DNA of 64,000 bases from Achromobacter deleyi (GCF_016127315.1 NZ_CP065997.1:1364001-1428000), one strand, 5' to 3'. Positions 29,846 to 38,566 are shown, counted from the stretch's first letter. The notes: generated by a model from the letters alone, not told the origin. Numbers and translations: made by a program.

Positions 29846-30490
29846 ATGTTTGATGTCAGCCTCACTGAACTGATGGTGATCGGCGTCGTCGCGCTGATCG
29901 TCATCGGCCCCGAACGCCTGCCCAAGGTCGCCCGCACGGTCGGCCACCTGCTGGGCCGCGCGCAGCGTTACGTCAATGACGTGAAATCCGATATCCAGCG
30001 CGAGATCGAGCTGGACGAACTGCGCAAATTCAAGAGCGAAATGGAGACGGCGGCGCAGGATGTGCACCAGTCCCTGAACGACACCCACAACGCCTTGCAG
30101 GAGCCGGTGCAGCAATTCCGCGCCGAACTCGACGAAGTCGCCCGTGAAGCCAGCGGCAAGCCCGCGCTGACGGCCGGCGCCGAAACCACCGCCCCCGCCG
30201 ACCCGCACGCCGCGCCCGCCAATACGGCCGCGACCGGCGCCGCGCCGGCCCCGGCGGCCAACCCGCTGATGACGCCGCACGCCGCCCAGCCGGCCGAGCC
30301 GCCGCGCATCATCGCGCCGCCCAACCCGAACCTGAGCCTGGACCTGGATCCGCCCGCCGCCGCGCCGGCAGTCCAGCCCGCTCCCGCCCCGCAACCCGCG
30401 CCGACCCCGGCGCCCGCGGCCGACGCGCCCGCCGCCAGCGACCACCCGCCGGCCGCCAAGCCCGCCACGCCCCCCGGAACCGCAACGTGA
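29846..30490 (+). CDS. tatB: Sec-independent translocase subunit TatB
   Basis: 214 residues. The N-terminal helix MFDVSLTELMVIGVVALIVIGPERLPKV (split here by the Gly-Pro-Glu hinge) is followed by an amphipathic helix, then a long Ala/Pro-rich low-complexity tail from about residue 110 that exceeds the E. coli tail. TatB with TatC forms the signal-peptide receptor. The ATG at 29846 sets the usual N-terminus. The stop overlaps the tatC GTG. Confidence 0.94.
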   Translation: MFDVSLTELMVIGVVALIVIGPERLPKVARTVGHLLGRAQRYVNDVKSDIQREIELDELRKFKSEMETAAQDVHQSLNDTHNALQEPVQQFRAELDEVAREASGKPALTAGAETTAPADPHAAPANTAATGAAPAPAANPLMTPHAAQPAEPPRIIAPPNPNLSLDLDPPAAAPAVQPAPAPQPAPTPAPAADAPAASDHPPAAKPATPPGTAT

Positions 30491-31278
30491 CCCAGGACGC
30501 CTCCCAAGAAGACGGCCAGCAGGAAAGCTTCATCTCCCACCTGGTCGAACTGCGCACCCGCCTGCTGCGCGCCGTCAGCGCGGTGGTGGTGGTGTTCATC
30601 ATCCTGTTCATCTACCCCGGCGCCTCCGCCATCTATGACGTGCTGGCCCAGCCCATGCTGGCCTCGCTGCCGCAGGGCACGCGCATGATCGCCACCGGCG
30701 TCATCACGCCCTTCATGGTGCCGGTCAAGGTCACCATGATGGCCGCCTTCATCGTGGCGCTGCCGGTGGTGCTGTACCAGGCCTGGGCGTTCGTCGCCCC
30801 CGGCCTCTACAAGCACGAGAAACGGCTGGCGCTGCCGCTCATCATCTCCAGCACGCTGCTGTTCATCGCCGGCATGGCGTTCTGCTATTTCGTGGTGTTC
30901 CGCACGGTCTTCCACTTCATCGCCACCTTCGCGCCGCAGTCGATCACGCCGGCGCCGGACATCGAGGCCTACCTGAGCTTCGTCATGACCATGTTCATGG
31001 CGTTCGGCATCACCTTCGAAGTGCCGGTGGCCGTGGTGCTGCTGGTGCGCATGGGCGTGGTGGAGCTGTCCAAGCTCAAGAGCGCGCGCGGCTACGTGGT
31101 GGTCGGCGCCTTCATCATCGCCGCGGTGGTGACGCCGCCGGACGTGGTCAGCCAGTTCATGCTGGCGGTGCCGCTGTGCCTGCTGTACGAACTGGGACTG
31201 ATCTGCGCGCGCATGGTCACGCCCAAGGCCGGGGCCGAGGAGGCCGCCAATGACGGCTCGCTGACTGAACGCAACTGA
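30487..31278 (+). CDS. tatC: Sec-independent translocase subunit TatC
   Basis: 263 residues with six membrane helices. N-terminal motif FISHLVELRTRLLRAV and the periplasmic/loop motif FVAPGLYKHEKRLALP are conserved, as is GITFEVPVAVVLLVRMGVV. Start codon GTG overlaps the tatB stop by four bases; no ATG fits. A strong terminator follows the stop by 35 bases, ending the long plus-strand block. Confidence 0.95.
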   Translation: MTQDASQEDGQQESFISHLVELRTRLLRAVSAVVVVFIILFIYPGASAIYDVLAQPMLASLPQGTRMIATGVITPFMVPVKVTMMAAFIVALPVVLYQAWAFVAPGLYKHEKRLALPLIISSTLLFIAGMAFCYFVVFRTVFHFIATFAPQSITPAPDIEAYLSFVMTMFMAFGITFEVPVAVVLLVRMGVVELSKLKSARGYVVVGAFIIAAVVTPPDVVSQFMLAVPLCLLYELGLICARMVTPKAGAEEAANDGSLTERN

Positions 31279-31313
31279 GCGAACGCAACCGGGCGCATCG
31301 CGTTCGAGCGAAG

Positions 31314-31340
31314 CGGGGGCCGGTGGCCCCCGTTTTTTTT
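31314..31340 (+). terminator. Rho-independent terminator after tatC
   Basis: CGGGGGCC (31314-31321), three-base loop, GGCCCCCG (31325-31332), then eight T at 31333-31340. This is the strongest terminator in the window and marks the end of the mla-his-tat block. Confidence 0.92.
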
Positions 31341-31397
31341 CGCACAAACGGACGGTTTCCGCTTGTCCCGCGCGGGCTGCAAACTTACATTGCGGCC

Positions 31398-31805
31398 ATG
31401 TCGCTCGCCCTACGCCTGCGCGCCCTGATGCGGTGGCGCGGCATCAAAAGCCAGAACCAGCTCGCCCGCATCTCCGGCGTGCCGCAGTCCTGCATCCACC
31501 GCATCCTCACCCGCGATGAGCGCTACGCGCCCACCCGCGCCACGCTGCTGCGGCTGGCGCAGGCGCTGGACACGCAGGTGCCCTGGCTGGCCGACGGCAT
31601 GGTCGTGCAGGCCGCCGCGCCGGCCCCGCATGAAGCCCAGCAATCCGACGCCTACTGCATCGAAATCTGCGCGCTGCTGCGCGATCAGCCCGAGGCCACC
31701 CGCAAGCGCGTGCTGCAGGTGGTGCGCCTGGTGCTCGACGCCCCGTGCCGCCCCCGTCGCCCCGGTCGCCCGCAAACGCCAAGCCTGCCCAAGGCCGGAC
31801 CGTAG
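31398..31805 (+). CDS. Small XRE/Cro-type DNA-binding protein
   Basis: 135 residues. An N-terminal helix-turn-helix (LRALMRWRGIKSQNQLARISGVPQSCIHRIL, then TLLRLAQALD) is followed by a less conserved C-terminal half with a basic, proline-rich end. It looks like a phage-repressor-type regulator without a peptidase domain. The ATG at 31398 was chosen because in-frame codons upstream would extend into the tatC terminator. No obvious target; it is convergent with the protease gene. Confidence 0.75.
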   Translation: MSLALRLRALMRWRGIKSQNQLARISGVPQSCIHRILTRDERYAPTRATLLRLAQALDTQVPWLADGMVVQAAAPAPHEAQQSDAYCIEICALLRDQPEATRKRVLQVVRLVLDAPCRPRRPGRPQTPSLPKAGP

Positions 31806-31848
31806 CGCCACGCCCACGCCACCGCGGCTCGCGGCCAGCGCCGAATTC

Positions 31849-33009
31849 TTAGCGCGGCAGCCCCGGGCGCGTGCCCACCATCAACGTCAGCTCGGCCACC
31901 TTGCCGCCGCGCAACACGCCCAGCGTCGCGCGCTGTCCCGGCGTCAGTTGCGCGATCTCGGCCAGCAGCCCCGACGTGTCCATCATCGGTTTGCCGTTCA
32001 CCGTCTGCACGATGTCGCCCACGCGCAGGCCGCCCTTGGCGGCCGGGCCGTCGCGCAGCACGCCGGCGATGATCACGCCGCGCGCATCGCGCTCCAGCTG
32101 GAACGCGCGCGCCAGCTCAGGCGTCAGGTCCTGCGGCTCCACGCCCAGCCAGCCGCGCTTGACGCCGCCGGTCTTGACGATCTCGTCCATCACCTTGCGG
32201 GCGATGTCGATCGGCGTGGCGAAGCCAATGCCCATCGAGCCGCCGGACTCGGAATAGATCGCGGTATTGATGCCCACCAGATTGCCCTGCGCATCCACCA
32301 GCGCGCCGCCCGAATTGCCCGGATTGATGGCGGCATCGGTCTGGATGAAGTTCTCGTAGGTATTCAGGCCCAGCCCGTTGCGGCCCAGCGCCGACACGAT
32401 CCCCTGCGTGGTGGTCTGCCCCACGCCGAACGGATTGCCGATCGCCAGCACCACGTCGCCCACCCGCAGGCCGCGGTCCGGCGCCAGCGTGGCCGCCGGC
32501 AGGTTGCGCAGGCTGGCCAGCTTGAGCACCGCCAGGTCGGTGTCCGGATCCGCGCCCACCACCTTGGCCGTGTCCTTGCGCCCGTCCGCCAGCGCCACCT
32601 CGATTGCGTCGGCCGCCTGCACCACGTGATAATTCGTCAGCACGTAGCCGTCATGGTTCACCACCACGCCCGAGCCCAGGCTGGTGCTGGCCTGGCGCCG
32701 GCTCACGCCCGGCACCTGGCCGAACAGCTGACGCAGGATCGGATCGTCCGGCAGCGGCACCAGCGGCACGTCGACGTGCTTGGTGGTGTAGACATTGACC
32801 ACCGACGGCGCCGCGCGCGCCACGCCATCGGCGTAGGACACGGCTCCCGCCACCGGCCGCGCGGCCGCGGCAACCGGCGGCAGCGTCGCGGCGGGCGCGG
32901 CGTCCGGCCCGACCAGCCGCAGCAGATCCGGCCGCAAGGTGGTGACGACGAATAGAATACCCAGGCAGACCGTGACGGCCTGAGCGAAGATCAGCCAATA
33001 TCGGCGCAT
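31849..33009 (-). CDS. Membrane-anchored serine protease, DegS/DegQ-like (S1C)
   Basis: 386 residues. One N-terminal membrane anchor (YWLIFAQAVTVCLGILFVV) rather than a cleavable signal suggests a DegS-like topology. Trypsin-type triad: His in VLTNYHVV, Asp in DPDTDLAVLKL, Ser in AINPGNSGGALVD. A single C-terminal PDZ domain follows from about residue 290 (GWLGVEPQDLTPE). One PDZ plus membrane anchor fits DegS; activity on an anti-sigma factor is inference, since no rseA/rpoE is nearby. The start at 33009 is only 19 bases from the divergent nif3-like start. Confidence 0.88.
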   Translation of the reverse strand: MRRYWLIFAQAVTVCLGILFVVTTLRPDLLRLVGPDAAPAATLPPVAAAARPVAGAVSYADGVARAAPSVVNVYTTKHVDVPLVPLPDDPILRQLFGQVPGVSRRQASTSLGSGVVVNHDGYVLTNYHVVQAADAIEVALADGRKDTAKVVGADPDTDLAVLKLASLRNLPAATLAPDRGLRVGDVVLAIGNPFGVGQTTTQGIVSALGRNGLGLNTYENFIQTDAAINPGNSGGALVDAQGNLVGINTAIYSESGGSMGIGFATPIDIARKVMDEIVKTGGVKRGWLGVEPQDLTPELARAFQLERDARGVIIAGVLRDGPAAKGGLRVGDIVQTVNGKPMMDTSGLLAEIAQLTPGQRATLGVLRGGKVAELTLMVGTRPGLPR

Positions 33010-33028
33010 GTTTCTGATAGGACTAGCA

Positions 33029-33805
33029 ATGAGTAAAGTGGACTCCCACGTCCTGGCCGCCTGGCTGGACGACACCCTGCAAGCCGCCCGTTTCAAAGAC
33101 TACTGCCCCAACGGGCTGCAGGTGGAAGGTCGATCCGAAGTCGGACACATTATCACCGGTGTCACCGCCAGCGAAGCCCTGTTGCGCATCGCCGTCGAAC
33201 GCGGCGCCGACGCGGTGCTGGTCCATCACGGCTGGATGTGGCGCAACGAGGACCGCCGCGTCATCGGCACGCGCCGCACCCGCATGGCGCTGGCCCTGAA
33301 GAACGACCTCAACCTCTACGCCTACCACCTGCCCCTGGACGCCCATCCCACCCTGGGCAACAACGCCCAGCTGGCCCGCGTCCTGGGCCTGCAACCCGAA
33401 CGCCGCGACGACGGCGCCCCGCGCACCTGTGGCCCCGACAACCTGGTCTGGCTAGGCGCCGCCCCCGACCTCGCCACCCTCGGCCAGCTCGCCGCCCGCA
33501 TCCAGCAACGCCTGGGCCGCCAGCCCCTGGTCGTCGGCAACCCCGACCAGCCCCTGGCCCGCATCGCCTGGTGCACCGGCGGCGCCCAAGGCATGCTCGC
33601 CGACGCCATCGACGCCGGCGCCACCGCCTACATCACCGGCGAAGCCTCCGAATCCACCTTCCACCTCGCCCAGGAAACCGGCGTCGCCTTCCTCGGCGCC
33701 GGCCACCACGCCACCGAACGCTACGGCATCCAGGCCCTGGGCCATGCCGTGGCGGAACGCTTCGGCATCAAGGTCGAATTCGTGGACCTCGACAACCCGG
33801 TGTAA
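33029..33805 (+). CDS. Nif3-like dinuclear metal-centre protein
   Basis: 258 residues. Motifs typical of the family: CPNGLQVEG near residue 30, VERGADAVLVHHGWMW with metal-binding histidines, AYHLPLDAHPTLGNNAQLA, AYITGEASESTFHLAQE and FLGAGHHATERYGIQ. These proteins bind two metal ions and form hexamers; some are linked to GTP cyclohydrolase-like or DNA-damage roles, but function is uncertain. ATG at 33029 is preferred to one at 33008, which would overlap the divergent protease start. Followed by an intergenic structured region of about 400 bases. Confidence 0.88.
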   Translation: MSKVDSHVLAAWLDDTLQAARFKDYCPNGLQVEGRSEVGHIITGVTASEALLRIAVERGADAVLVHHGWMWRNEDRRVIGTRRTRMALALKNDLNLYAYHLPLDAHPTLGNNAQLARVLGLQPERRDDGAPRTCGPDNLVWLGAAPDLATLGQLAARIQQRLGRQPLVVGNPDQPLARIAWCTGGAQGMLADAIDAGATAYITGEASESTFHLAQETGVAFLGAGHHATERYGIQALGHAVAERFGIKVEFVDLDNPV

Positions 33806-33861
33806 CAGCAACGAAGGGCATGCCCGCAACGCTGATCCCAGCGCGCCCCCGCAGCACGTAT

Positions 33862-33895
33862 GCCAAAACCGGCTGCCCGCGCAGCCGGTTTTGGC
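33862..33895. repeat. Perfect 15-bp stem-loop after the nif3-like gene
   Basis: Arms 33862-33876 (GCCAAAACCGGCTGC) and 33881-33895 are perfect complements around a CCGC loop. It lies 57 bases after the stop. The TTTTGG is inside the stem and no T-run follows, so it is either a bidirectional terminator/RNA stabiliser or part of the repeat element beginning at 33956. Confidence 0.7.
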
Positions 33896-33955
33896 GGGCA
33901 ACACAACCCTCTCCCATGCCGCCTGGGTCCAGCAGCGCTTGGAACCTCGAAACCG

Positions 33956-34129
33956 GTAGCCCGGTGCGGGTGGTCGCGGGCGGGGCGCGCCGTCAGATGC
34001 GCCCGGCGGAAACCGAAGGCAGCCGCCAAAGGCGGCAACGAGGTTGAGCACGGGGCAGTCCGGAGCGAACGCTCCGGACCGCAATCGCAGGCGCGCCCCG
34101 CCCGCGACCACCCGCGCCGGGCGGCCTAC
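33956..34129. repeat. Long inverted-repeat element with internal hairpins
   Basis: Arms 33960-33991 and 34090-34121 are complementary at 31 of 32 positions; the exception (33965/34116) is a G-T/U pair. GTAG at 33956-33959 and CTAC at 34126-34129 extend the stem after a small bulge. The 98-base interior holds hairpins at 34022-34036 (GCCGCC/GGCGGC, AAA loop) and 34058-34079 (GTCCGGAGC/GCTCCGGAC, GAAC loop). There is no credible coding frame. It could be a miniature mobile or REP-like repeat, or a structured RNA. The whole gap 33806-34206 contains no gene otherwise. Confidence 0.75.
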
Positions 34130-34169
34130 GAAGCCCACAACCTCCGCAAGCAAACAACCGCTGAACCAA

Positions 34170-34193
34170 TAAAAAAGCGCCCCACAGGGCGCT
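34170..34193 (-). terminator. Terminator of mscL
   Basis: Read on the minus strand: AGCGCCC, loop, GGGCGCT followed by six T (34170-34175). It begins 13 bases after the mscL stop. Confidence 0.9.
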
Positions 34194-34206
34194 CTTCCAT
34201 TTCAGC

Positions 34207-34665
34207 TCAAGGCTGCCTCTTCAACAAATCCCGAATCTCGCGCAACAACGCCACATCCTCAGGCGTCGCAGCCGGAGCCGCCGGCGCCGGCGCTTCCTCG
34301 GCCTTCGTGCGCGCCTTGTAGATCGCCTTCACCATCCAGAAGATCACAAACGCCAGCAACACGAAGTTGATGATGATCGTGACGAAATTCCCCCAGGCGA
34401 AAACATTGGCCCCCGCCTTCGTCAGATCCGCATACGTCATCGGCCCGTTGTAACCAGCAGGCATCGACAGCACCAGGAACTTGTTCGAGAAATCAACGGA
34501 CCCGCCAAGCACGAAGTTCACCAGAGGCATGACGATATCCTTGACCAGCGAATCGACGATCCTGCCGAACGCCGCCCCGATGATCACACCAACCGCCAAA
34601 TCGACCGCATTGCCTTTGACAGCGAAATCCCGGAATTCTTTGACGAAACCAGTTGCTTTGCTCAT
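34207..34665 (-). CDS. mscL: Large-conductance mechanosensitive channel
   Basis: 152 residues. N-terminal motif [29 protein letters not shown] forms the amphipathic helix and first pore helix, followed by [15 protein letters not shown] and the second helix [19 protein letters not shown], ending in a cytoplasmic bundle ([13 protein letters not shown]). It opens under membrane tension to release solutes. AGGGAG precedes the start. Single-gene unit with its own terminator, divergent from petABC. Confidence 0.96.
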   Translation of the reverse strand: MSKATGFVKEFRDFAVKGNAVDLAVGVIIGAAFGRIVDSLVKDIVMPLVNFVLGGSVDFSNKFLVLSMPAGYNGPMTYADLTKAGANVFAWGNFVTIIINFVLLAFVIFWMVKAIYKARTKAEEAPAPAAPAATPEDVALLREIRDLLKRQP

Positions 34666-34707
34666 AAAAGCACTCCCTTCGTGATACGCCCACCAGTAGG
34701 CTGGCGC

Positions 34708-34713
34708 TATAAT
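34708..34713 (+). promoter_or_regulatory. -10 element for petABC
   Basis: TATAAT lies 93 bases before petA in the 140-base gap shared with divergent mscL. No good -35 was found. Because the reverse strand reads ATTATA here, it may also serve mscL. Confidence 0.45.
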
Positions 34714-34805
34714 ACGCGGTTGCTATGTTGTTACATATTCCCGCGAAGCCGATGCCGCAGAAGTGATGCTACTCGTAGAGCGGGCGCATCAACAAGGATA
34801 GGAAG

Positions 34806-35447
34806 ATGAGTCAGGATACGCTGGTGCATGATGATGACGGTGCGGTTGATCCAAATCTGCCGCCCGATCCTTCGCGACGTTTCTGGGTAACCACCGCCTG
34901 TGCTGTGGGTGGCGTAGCAGGTGTCGCAACGGCAATACCGCTTGTGAGCACGTTTTCTCCTTCTGAAAAAGCCCGCGCCGCCGGCGCCCCCGTCGAAGTC
35001 GACGTGGGCGACATTCCCGTCGGCACCATGAAAACCGTGGAATGGCGTGGCAAACCGGTCTGGATCATCCACCGGTCTCCTGAACAGATCGCCGGCCTCA
35101 AGACCCAGGACGCGCTCCTGGCGGATCCCGACTCCAAACGGCCCGGCTTCACTCCCAAATACGCAGAAAACGAGGGCCGCTCGCGCAAGCCCGAACTGTT
35201 CGTCTGCGTCGGCATCTGTACCCACTTGGGCTGCTCGCCCACCTCGCACTTCGAAACTGGCGGCGGTGGCGGCATGGGCGCTTCCTGGCAAGGCGGATTC
35301 CTCTGTCCGTGCCACGGCTCTACGTTCGACCTGGCAGGCCGGGTCTACAAGAACAAGCCCGCTCCCGATAATCTCGAAGTTCCGCCGTACCAGTATCTCA
35401 CCGACTCCCGCATCATCGTGGGCGTTGATGAAGACAACAAGGCCTGA
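34806..35447 (+). CDS. petA: Cytochrome bc1 Rieske iron-sulfur subunit
   Basis: 213 residues. Residues 18-45 carry a Tat-type signal anchor (RRFWVTTACAVGGVAGVATAIP, with the twin residues DPSRRF), consistent with TatABC encoded 4 kb away. Rieske cluster ligands: CTHLGC at 138-143 and CPCHG at 167-171, with GG-rich loop between. It transfers electrons from ubiquinol to cytochrome c1. AGGATAGGAAG is the ribosome site. First gene of petABC. Confidence 0.96.
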   Translation: MSQDTLVHDDDGAVDPNLPPDPSRRFWVTTACAVGGVAGVATAIPLVSTFSPSEKARAAGAPVEVDVGDIPVGTMKTVEWRGKPVWIIHRSPEQIAGLKTQDALLADPDSKRPGFTPKYAENEGRSRKPELFVCVGICTHLGCSPTSHFETGGGGGMGASWQGGFLCPCHGSTFDLAGRVYKNKPAPDNLEVPPYQYLTDSRIIVGVDEDNKA

Positions 35448-35521
35448 CGCACGCGTCGCGCTTTTTTCCCGAATTACGTAAGTAAAACAAATACGCCACG
35501 TATTAGAGAAGGAGCCGTTAC

Positions 35522-36910
35522 ATGGCTGGCGAGAAAACCGTCGAGACGACAGGCCTGTTGGGCTGGCTGGATCGGCGCTTCCCGGTGACCTCCACCTGGA
35601 AAGCGCATCTGTCCGAATACTACGCACCGAAAAACTTCAATTTCTGGTATTTCTTCGGCTCGCTGGCACTCCTGGTGCTGGTGCTGCAGATCGTGACCGG
35701 CATTTTCCTGGTCATGCATTACAAGCCGGACGCCGAGCGCGCGTTCCAATCCGTCGAATACATCATGCGCGAAGTCCCGTGGGGCTGGCTGGTGCGCTAC
35801 ATGCACTCGACCGGCGCCTCGATGTTCTTCGTCGTGGTCTACCTGCACATGCTGCGCGGCCTGCTCTATGGCTCGTACCGCAAGCCGCGTGAGCTGGTCT
35901 GGATCTTCGGCGTCGCGATCTTCCTCTGTCTGATGGCCGAAGCATTCTTCGGCTACCTCCTGCCGTGGGGCCAGATGTCCTACTGGGGCGCACAGGTGAT
36001 CGTGAACCTGTTCGCGGCCATCCCGTTCATCGGCCCCGAGCTGTCGATCTGGATCCGCGGCGACTACGTCGTGTCCGACGCCACGCTGAACCGCTTCTTC
36101 GCCTTCCACGTCATCGCCATTCCGCTGGTGCTGGTGGGATTGGTGGCAGCGCACCTGGTGGCGCTGCACGAAGTCGGCTCGAACAACCCGGACGGCATCG
36201 AGATCAAGCAGGGCCCGAAGGACAAGTACGGTCGGCCGAAGGACGGCATTCCGTTCCATCCGTTCTACACGGTGCACGACCTGGTCGGCGTCGCGGGCTT
36301 CCTGCTGGTGTTCGCCTTCATCGTGTTCTTCGCGCCGGAAATGGGCGGGTACTTCCTGGAGTTCAACAACTTCATCCCGGCCGACTCGCTCAAGACGCCG
36401 CCGCACATCGCCCCGGTCTGGTACTTCACGCCGTTCTACTCGATGCTGCGCGCCACCACCGACGAGTTCACGTGGGTGCTGGCCGGCGCCTCGGTGCTGG
36501 GCGCCATCGCGTTGCTCGTCAAGAGCAACCTGAAGGGCTTCATGCGCATCGCCGTCCCCGGCATCCTGATCGTCGTGGCCGTGCTGCTGCGCGCGATCGA
36601 CGCCAAGTTCTGGGGCGTGGTCGCCATGGGCGGCACCGTGGTCATCCTGTTCTTCCTGCCGTGGCTGGACCATTCCCCGGTCAAGTCGATCCGCTACCGC
36701 CCCACCTGGCACAAGTGGATCTACGGCATCTTCATGGTCAACTTCCTGGTGCTCGGCTACATCGGTACGCAGCCGCCCAGTCCGCCGTTGAACATCACGT
36801 CGCAGATCGGCACGCTGCTGTACCTGGCATTTTTCTTCCTGATGCCGGTCTGGAGCCGCCTGGGCACTTTCAAGAAAGTGCCTGACCGCGTGACGTTCCA
36901 CGCCCACTGA
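35522..36910 (+). CDS. petB: Cytochrome b of the bc1 complex
   Basis: 462 residues, eight membrane helices. The haem-ligand region MHSTGASMFFVVVYLHMLRG and later FFAFHVIAIPLVLVGLVAAHLVALHEVG provide paired histidines, and the Qo-site motif appears as PVWYFTPFYSMLRA (PEWY replaced by PVWY). Full-length proteobacterial form in which cytochrome b is not split. AGAAGGAG precedes the ATG. It forms the quinol oxidation core with PetA and PetC. Confidence 0.96.
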   Translation: MAGEKTVETTGLLGWLDRRFPVTSTWKAHLSEYYAPKNFNFWYFFGSLALLVLVLQIVTGIFLVMHYKPDAERAFQSVEYIMREVPWGWLVRYMHSTGASMFFVVVYLHMLRGLLYGSYRKPRELVWIFGVAIFLCLMAEAFFGYLLPWGQMSYWGAQVIVNLFAAIPFIGPELSIWIRGDYVVSDATLNRFFAFHVIAIPLVLVGLVAAHLVALHEVGSNNPDGIEIKQGPKDKYGRPKDGIPFHPFYTVHDLVGVAGFLLVFAFIVFFAPEMGGYFLEFNNFIPADSLKTPPHIAPVWYFTPFYSMLRATTDEFTWVLAGASVLGAIALLVKSNLKGFMRIAVPGILIVVAVLLRAIDAKFWGVVAMGGTVVILFFLPWLDHSPVKSIRYRPTWHKWIYGIFMVNFLVLGYIGTQPPSPPLNITSQIGTLLYLAFFFLMPVWSRLGTFKKVPDRVTFHAH

Positions 36911-36934
36911 GCCCACGAGAATAACGGACTGACC

Positions 36935-37789
36935 ATGATCAAGAAGCTGATGGGTGCCGTGGCGTTGATGCTGCTCACGTGTACCGCCACGTTCGCCGCC
37001 GAGGGCGGCTATCCGCTGGACAAGGCGCCTTACCGCGTCAACGACATGGCGTCGCTGCAAAACGGCGCCAAGCTGTTCGTCAACTACTGTCTGAACTGTC
37101 ACAGCGCATCCTCGATGCGCTACAACAAGCTCAAGGACATTGGCCTGACCGACCAGCAAATCAAGGAAAGCCTGCTGTTCACCGGCGAGAAGGTCGGCGA
37201 CATGATGACTGTCGCCATGACGCCCAAGGACGCCAAGAAGTGGTTTGGCACCACGCCCCCGGACCTGTCCGTGATCGCGCGCGCCAAATCCGTCAACGCC
37301 GGCCCCTCGGGTTCCGACTACATCTACACCTACCTGCGCACGTTCTACCGTGACACCTCGCGTGCCACGGGCTGGAACAACCTGGTGTTCCCGGCCGTCG
37401 GCATGCCGCACGCGCTGTGGGAACGGCAGGGTCCGCGCGAGCTGACCACGGTGGCGATGCACGAGGTCGAAGGCAAGGACGGCGCGCCGCAGTCGTGGGA
37501 ACGCGTCACGACGGTGTACGATGCGCAAGGTTTTTCCACGGTCAAGGCCGAACCGGTAGCCAGCTACCACGGCCATGCCACCTTCGAGGCCAAATTCAAG
37601 GCCGCCAACCCGGCCCAAATCGCAACATACGACAACGACGTCGCCGACCTGACCGCGTTCATGGCCTGGATGGCCGAACCCGTCCAGACCTTCCGCGTCC
37701 AGCTGGGCGTCGGTGTCATGTTGTTCCTGCTCTTGTTCTTCCTGGTGATGTGGCGCCTGAACGCCTCTTACTGGAAACACGTGCGCTAA
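36935..37789 (+). CDS. petC: Cytochrome c1 of the bc1 complex
   Basis: 284 residues. A cleaved signal peptide ends near ATFAAEG (about residue 22). The haem c site is C52-L-N-C55-H56. The C-terminal anchor is the hydrophobic GVGVMLFLLLFFLVMWRLNASYWKHV. The sixth haem ligand is probably a methionine in VFPAVGMPHALW. It accepts electrons from the Rieske protein. Separated by 24 bases from petB. Confidence 0.95.
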   Translation: MIKKLMGAVALMLLTCTATFAAEGGYPLDKAPYRVNDMASLQNGAKLFVNYCLNCHSASSMRYNKLKDIGLTDQQIKESLLFTGEKVGDMMTVAMTPKDAKKWFGTTPPDLSVIARAKSVNAGPSGSDYIYTYLRTFYRDTSRATGWNNLVFPAVGMPHALWERQGPRELTTVAMHEVEGKDGAPQSWERVTTVYDAQGFSTVKAEPVASYHGHATFEAKFKAANPAQIATYDNDVADLTAFMAWMAEPVQTFRVQLGVGVMLFLLLFFLVMWRLNASYWKHVR

Positions 37790-37883
37790 CCGCAACGCCC
37801 CGCCAGGCGTATCTGCCCCCATTTTCGTGGCGGTGGATAATGGCGGGTTAGGGCTGTATGCCTACCCCCCGCCTGGCAATCGG

Positions 37884-37924
37884 GGCCAGCGCCTGCTAGA
37901 TTAGGGCGCTGGCCTTTCGTTTTT
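37884..37924 (+). terminator. Terminator of petABC
   Basis: GGCCAGCGCC (37884-37893) pairs perfectly with GGCGCTGGCC (37905-37914) around an 11-base loop, followed by TTTCGTTTTT. It lies between petC and sspA, so the two sspAB genes need their own promoter or read-through. Confidence 0.78.
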
Positions 37925-37942
37925 CATAAAGGATTTATCGCC

Positions 37943-38554
37943 ATGATGGTGCTCTATTCCGGAACCACGTGTCCGTTTTCGCAACGCTGCCGCTTCGTGT
38001 TGTTTGAAAAGGGCATGGATTTCGAGATCCGCGACATCGACCTGTACAACAAGCCCGAAGACATCTCGGTGATGAACCCGTACGGTCAAGTGCCCATTCT
38101 GGTCGAGCGCGACCTGGTCTTGTACGAGTCGAACATCATCAACGAGTACATCGACGAGCGCTTCCCGCACCCGCAGCTCATGCCGGCCGATCCGGTCATG
38201 CGCGCCCGCACCCGCCTGTTCCTGTACAACTTCGAGAAAGAGCTGTTCGTCCACGTCTCGACGCTGGAAGACCGCAGCGCCAAGCCCGACGAGAAGAAGC
38301 TGGCCAACGCCCGCCAGAACATTCGCGACCGCCTGGCCCAGCTGGCCCCGATGCTGCTCAAGAACAAGTACATGCTGGGCGAGGAATTCTCCATGCTCGA
38401 CGTGGCCGTGGCCCCGCTGCTGTGGCGCCTGGACCACTACGGCATCGAACTGCCCAAGAACGCGGCTCCGCTGCAAAAGTACGCCGAACGCATCTTCTCG
38501 CGCCCGGCCTACATCGAAGCGCTGACGCCTTCGGAAAAAGTGATGCGTCGCTAA
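37943..38554 (+). CDS. sspA: Stringent starvation protein A (GST-like)
   Basis: 203 residues. N-terminal thioredoxin-like part (VLYSGTTCPFSQRCRFVLFEKG, then MNPYGQVPILVERDLVLYESNIINEYIDERFPHPQLMP) and C-terminal all-alpha GST domain. SspA binds RNA polymerase and affects stress gene expression; it lacks GST activity in E. coli. A second ATG sits at 37946; the choice changes one residue. sspB follows after 12 bases, as in most proteobacteria. Confidence 0.94.
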   Translation: MMVLYSGTTCPFSQRCRFVLFEKGMDFEIRDIDLYNKPEDISVMNPYGQVPILVERDLVLYESNIINEYIDERFPHPQLMPADPVMRARTRLFLYNFEKELFVHVSTLEDRSAKPDEKKLANARQNIRDRLAQLAPMLLKNKYMLGEEFSMLDVAVAPLLWRLDHYGIELPKNAAPLQKYAERIFSRPAYIEALTPSEKVMRR

Positions 38555-38566
38555 GGTTGTCGCGTG

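Noticed and set aside
33452..34153. A minus-strand frame across the inverted-repeat element
   Set aside because: It runs through the nif3-like gene complement and the palindromes; no ribosome site and no recognisable domain.
35474..37822. A 782-residue minus-strand frame opposite petBC
   Set aside because: Same antisense artefact; composition is dominated by His, Gln, Arg and Val, and petB/petC are certain.
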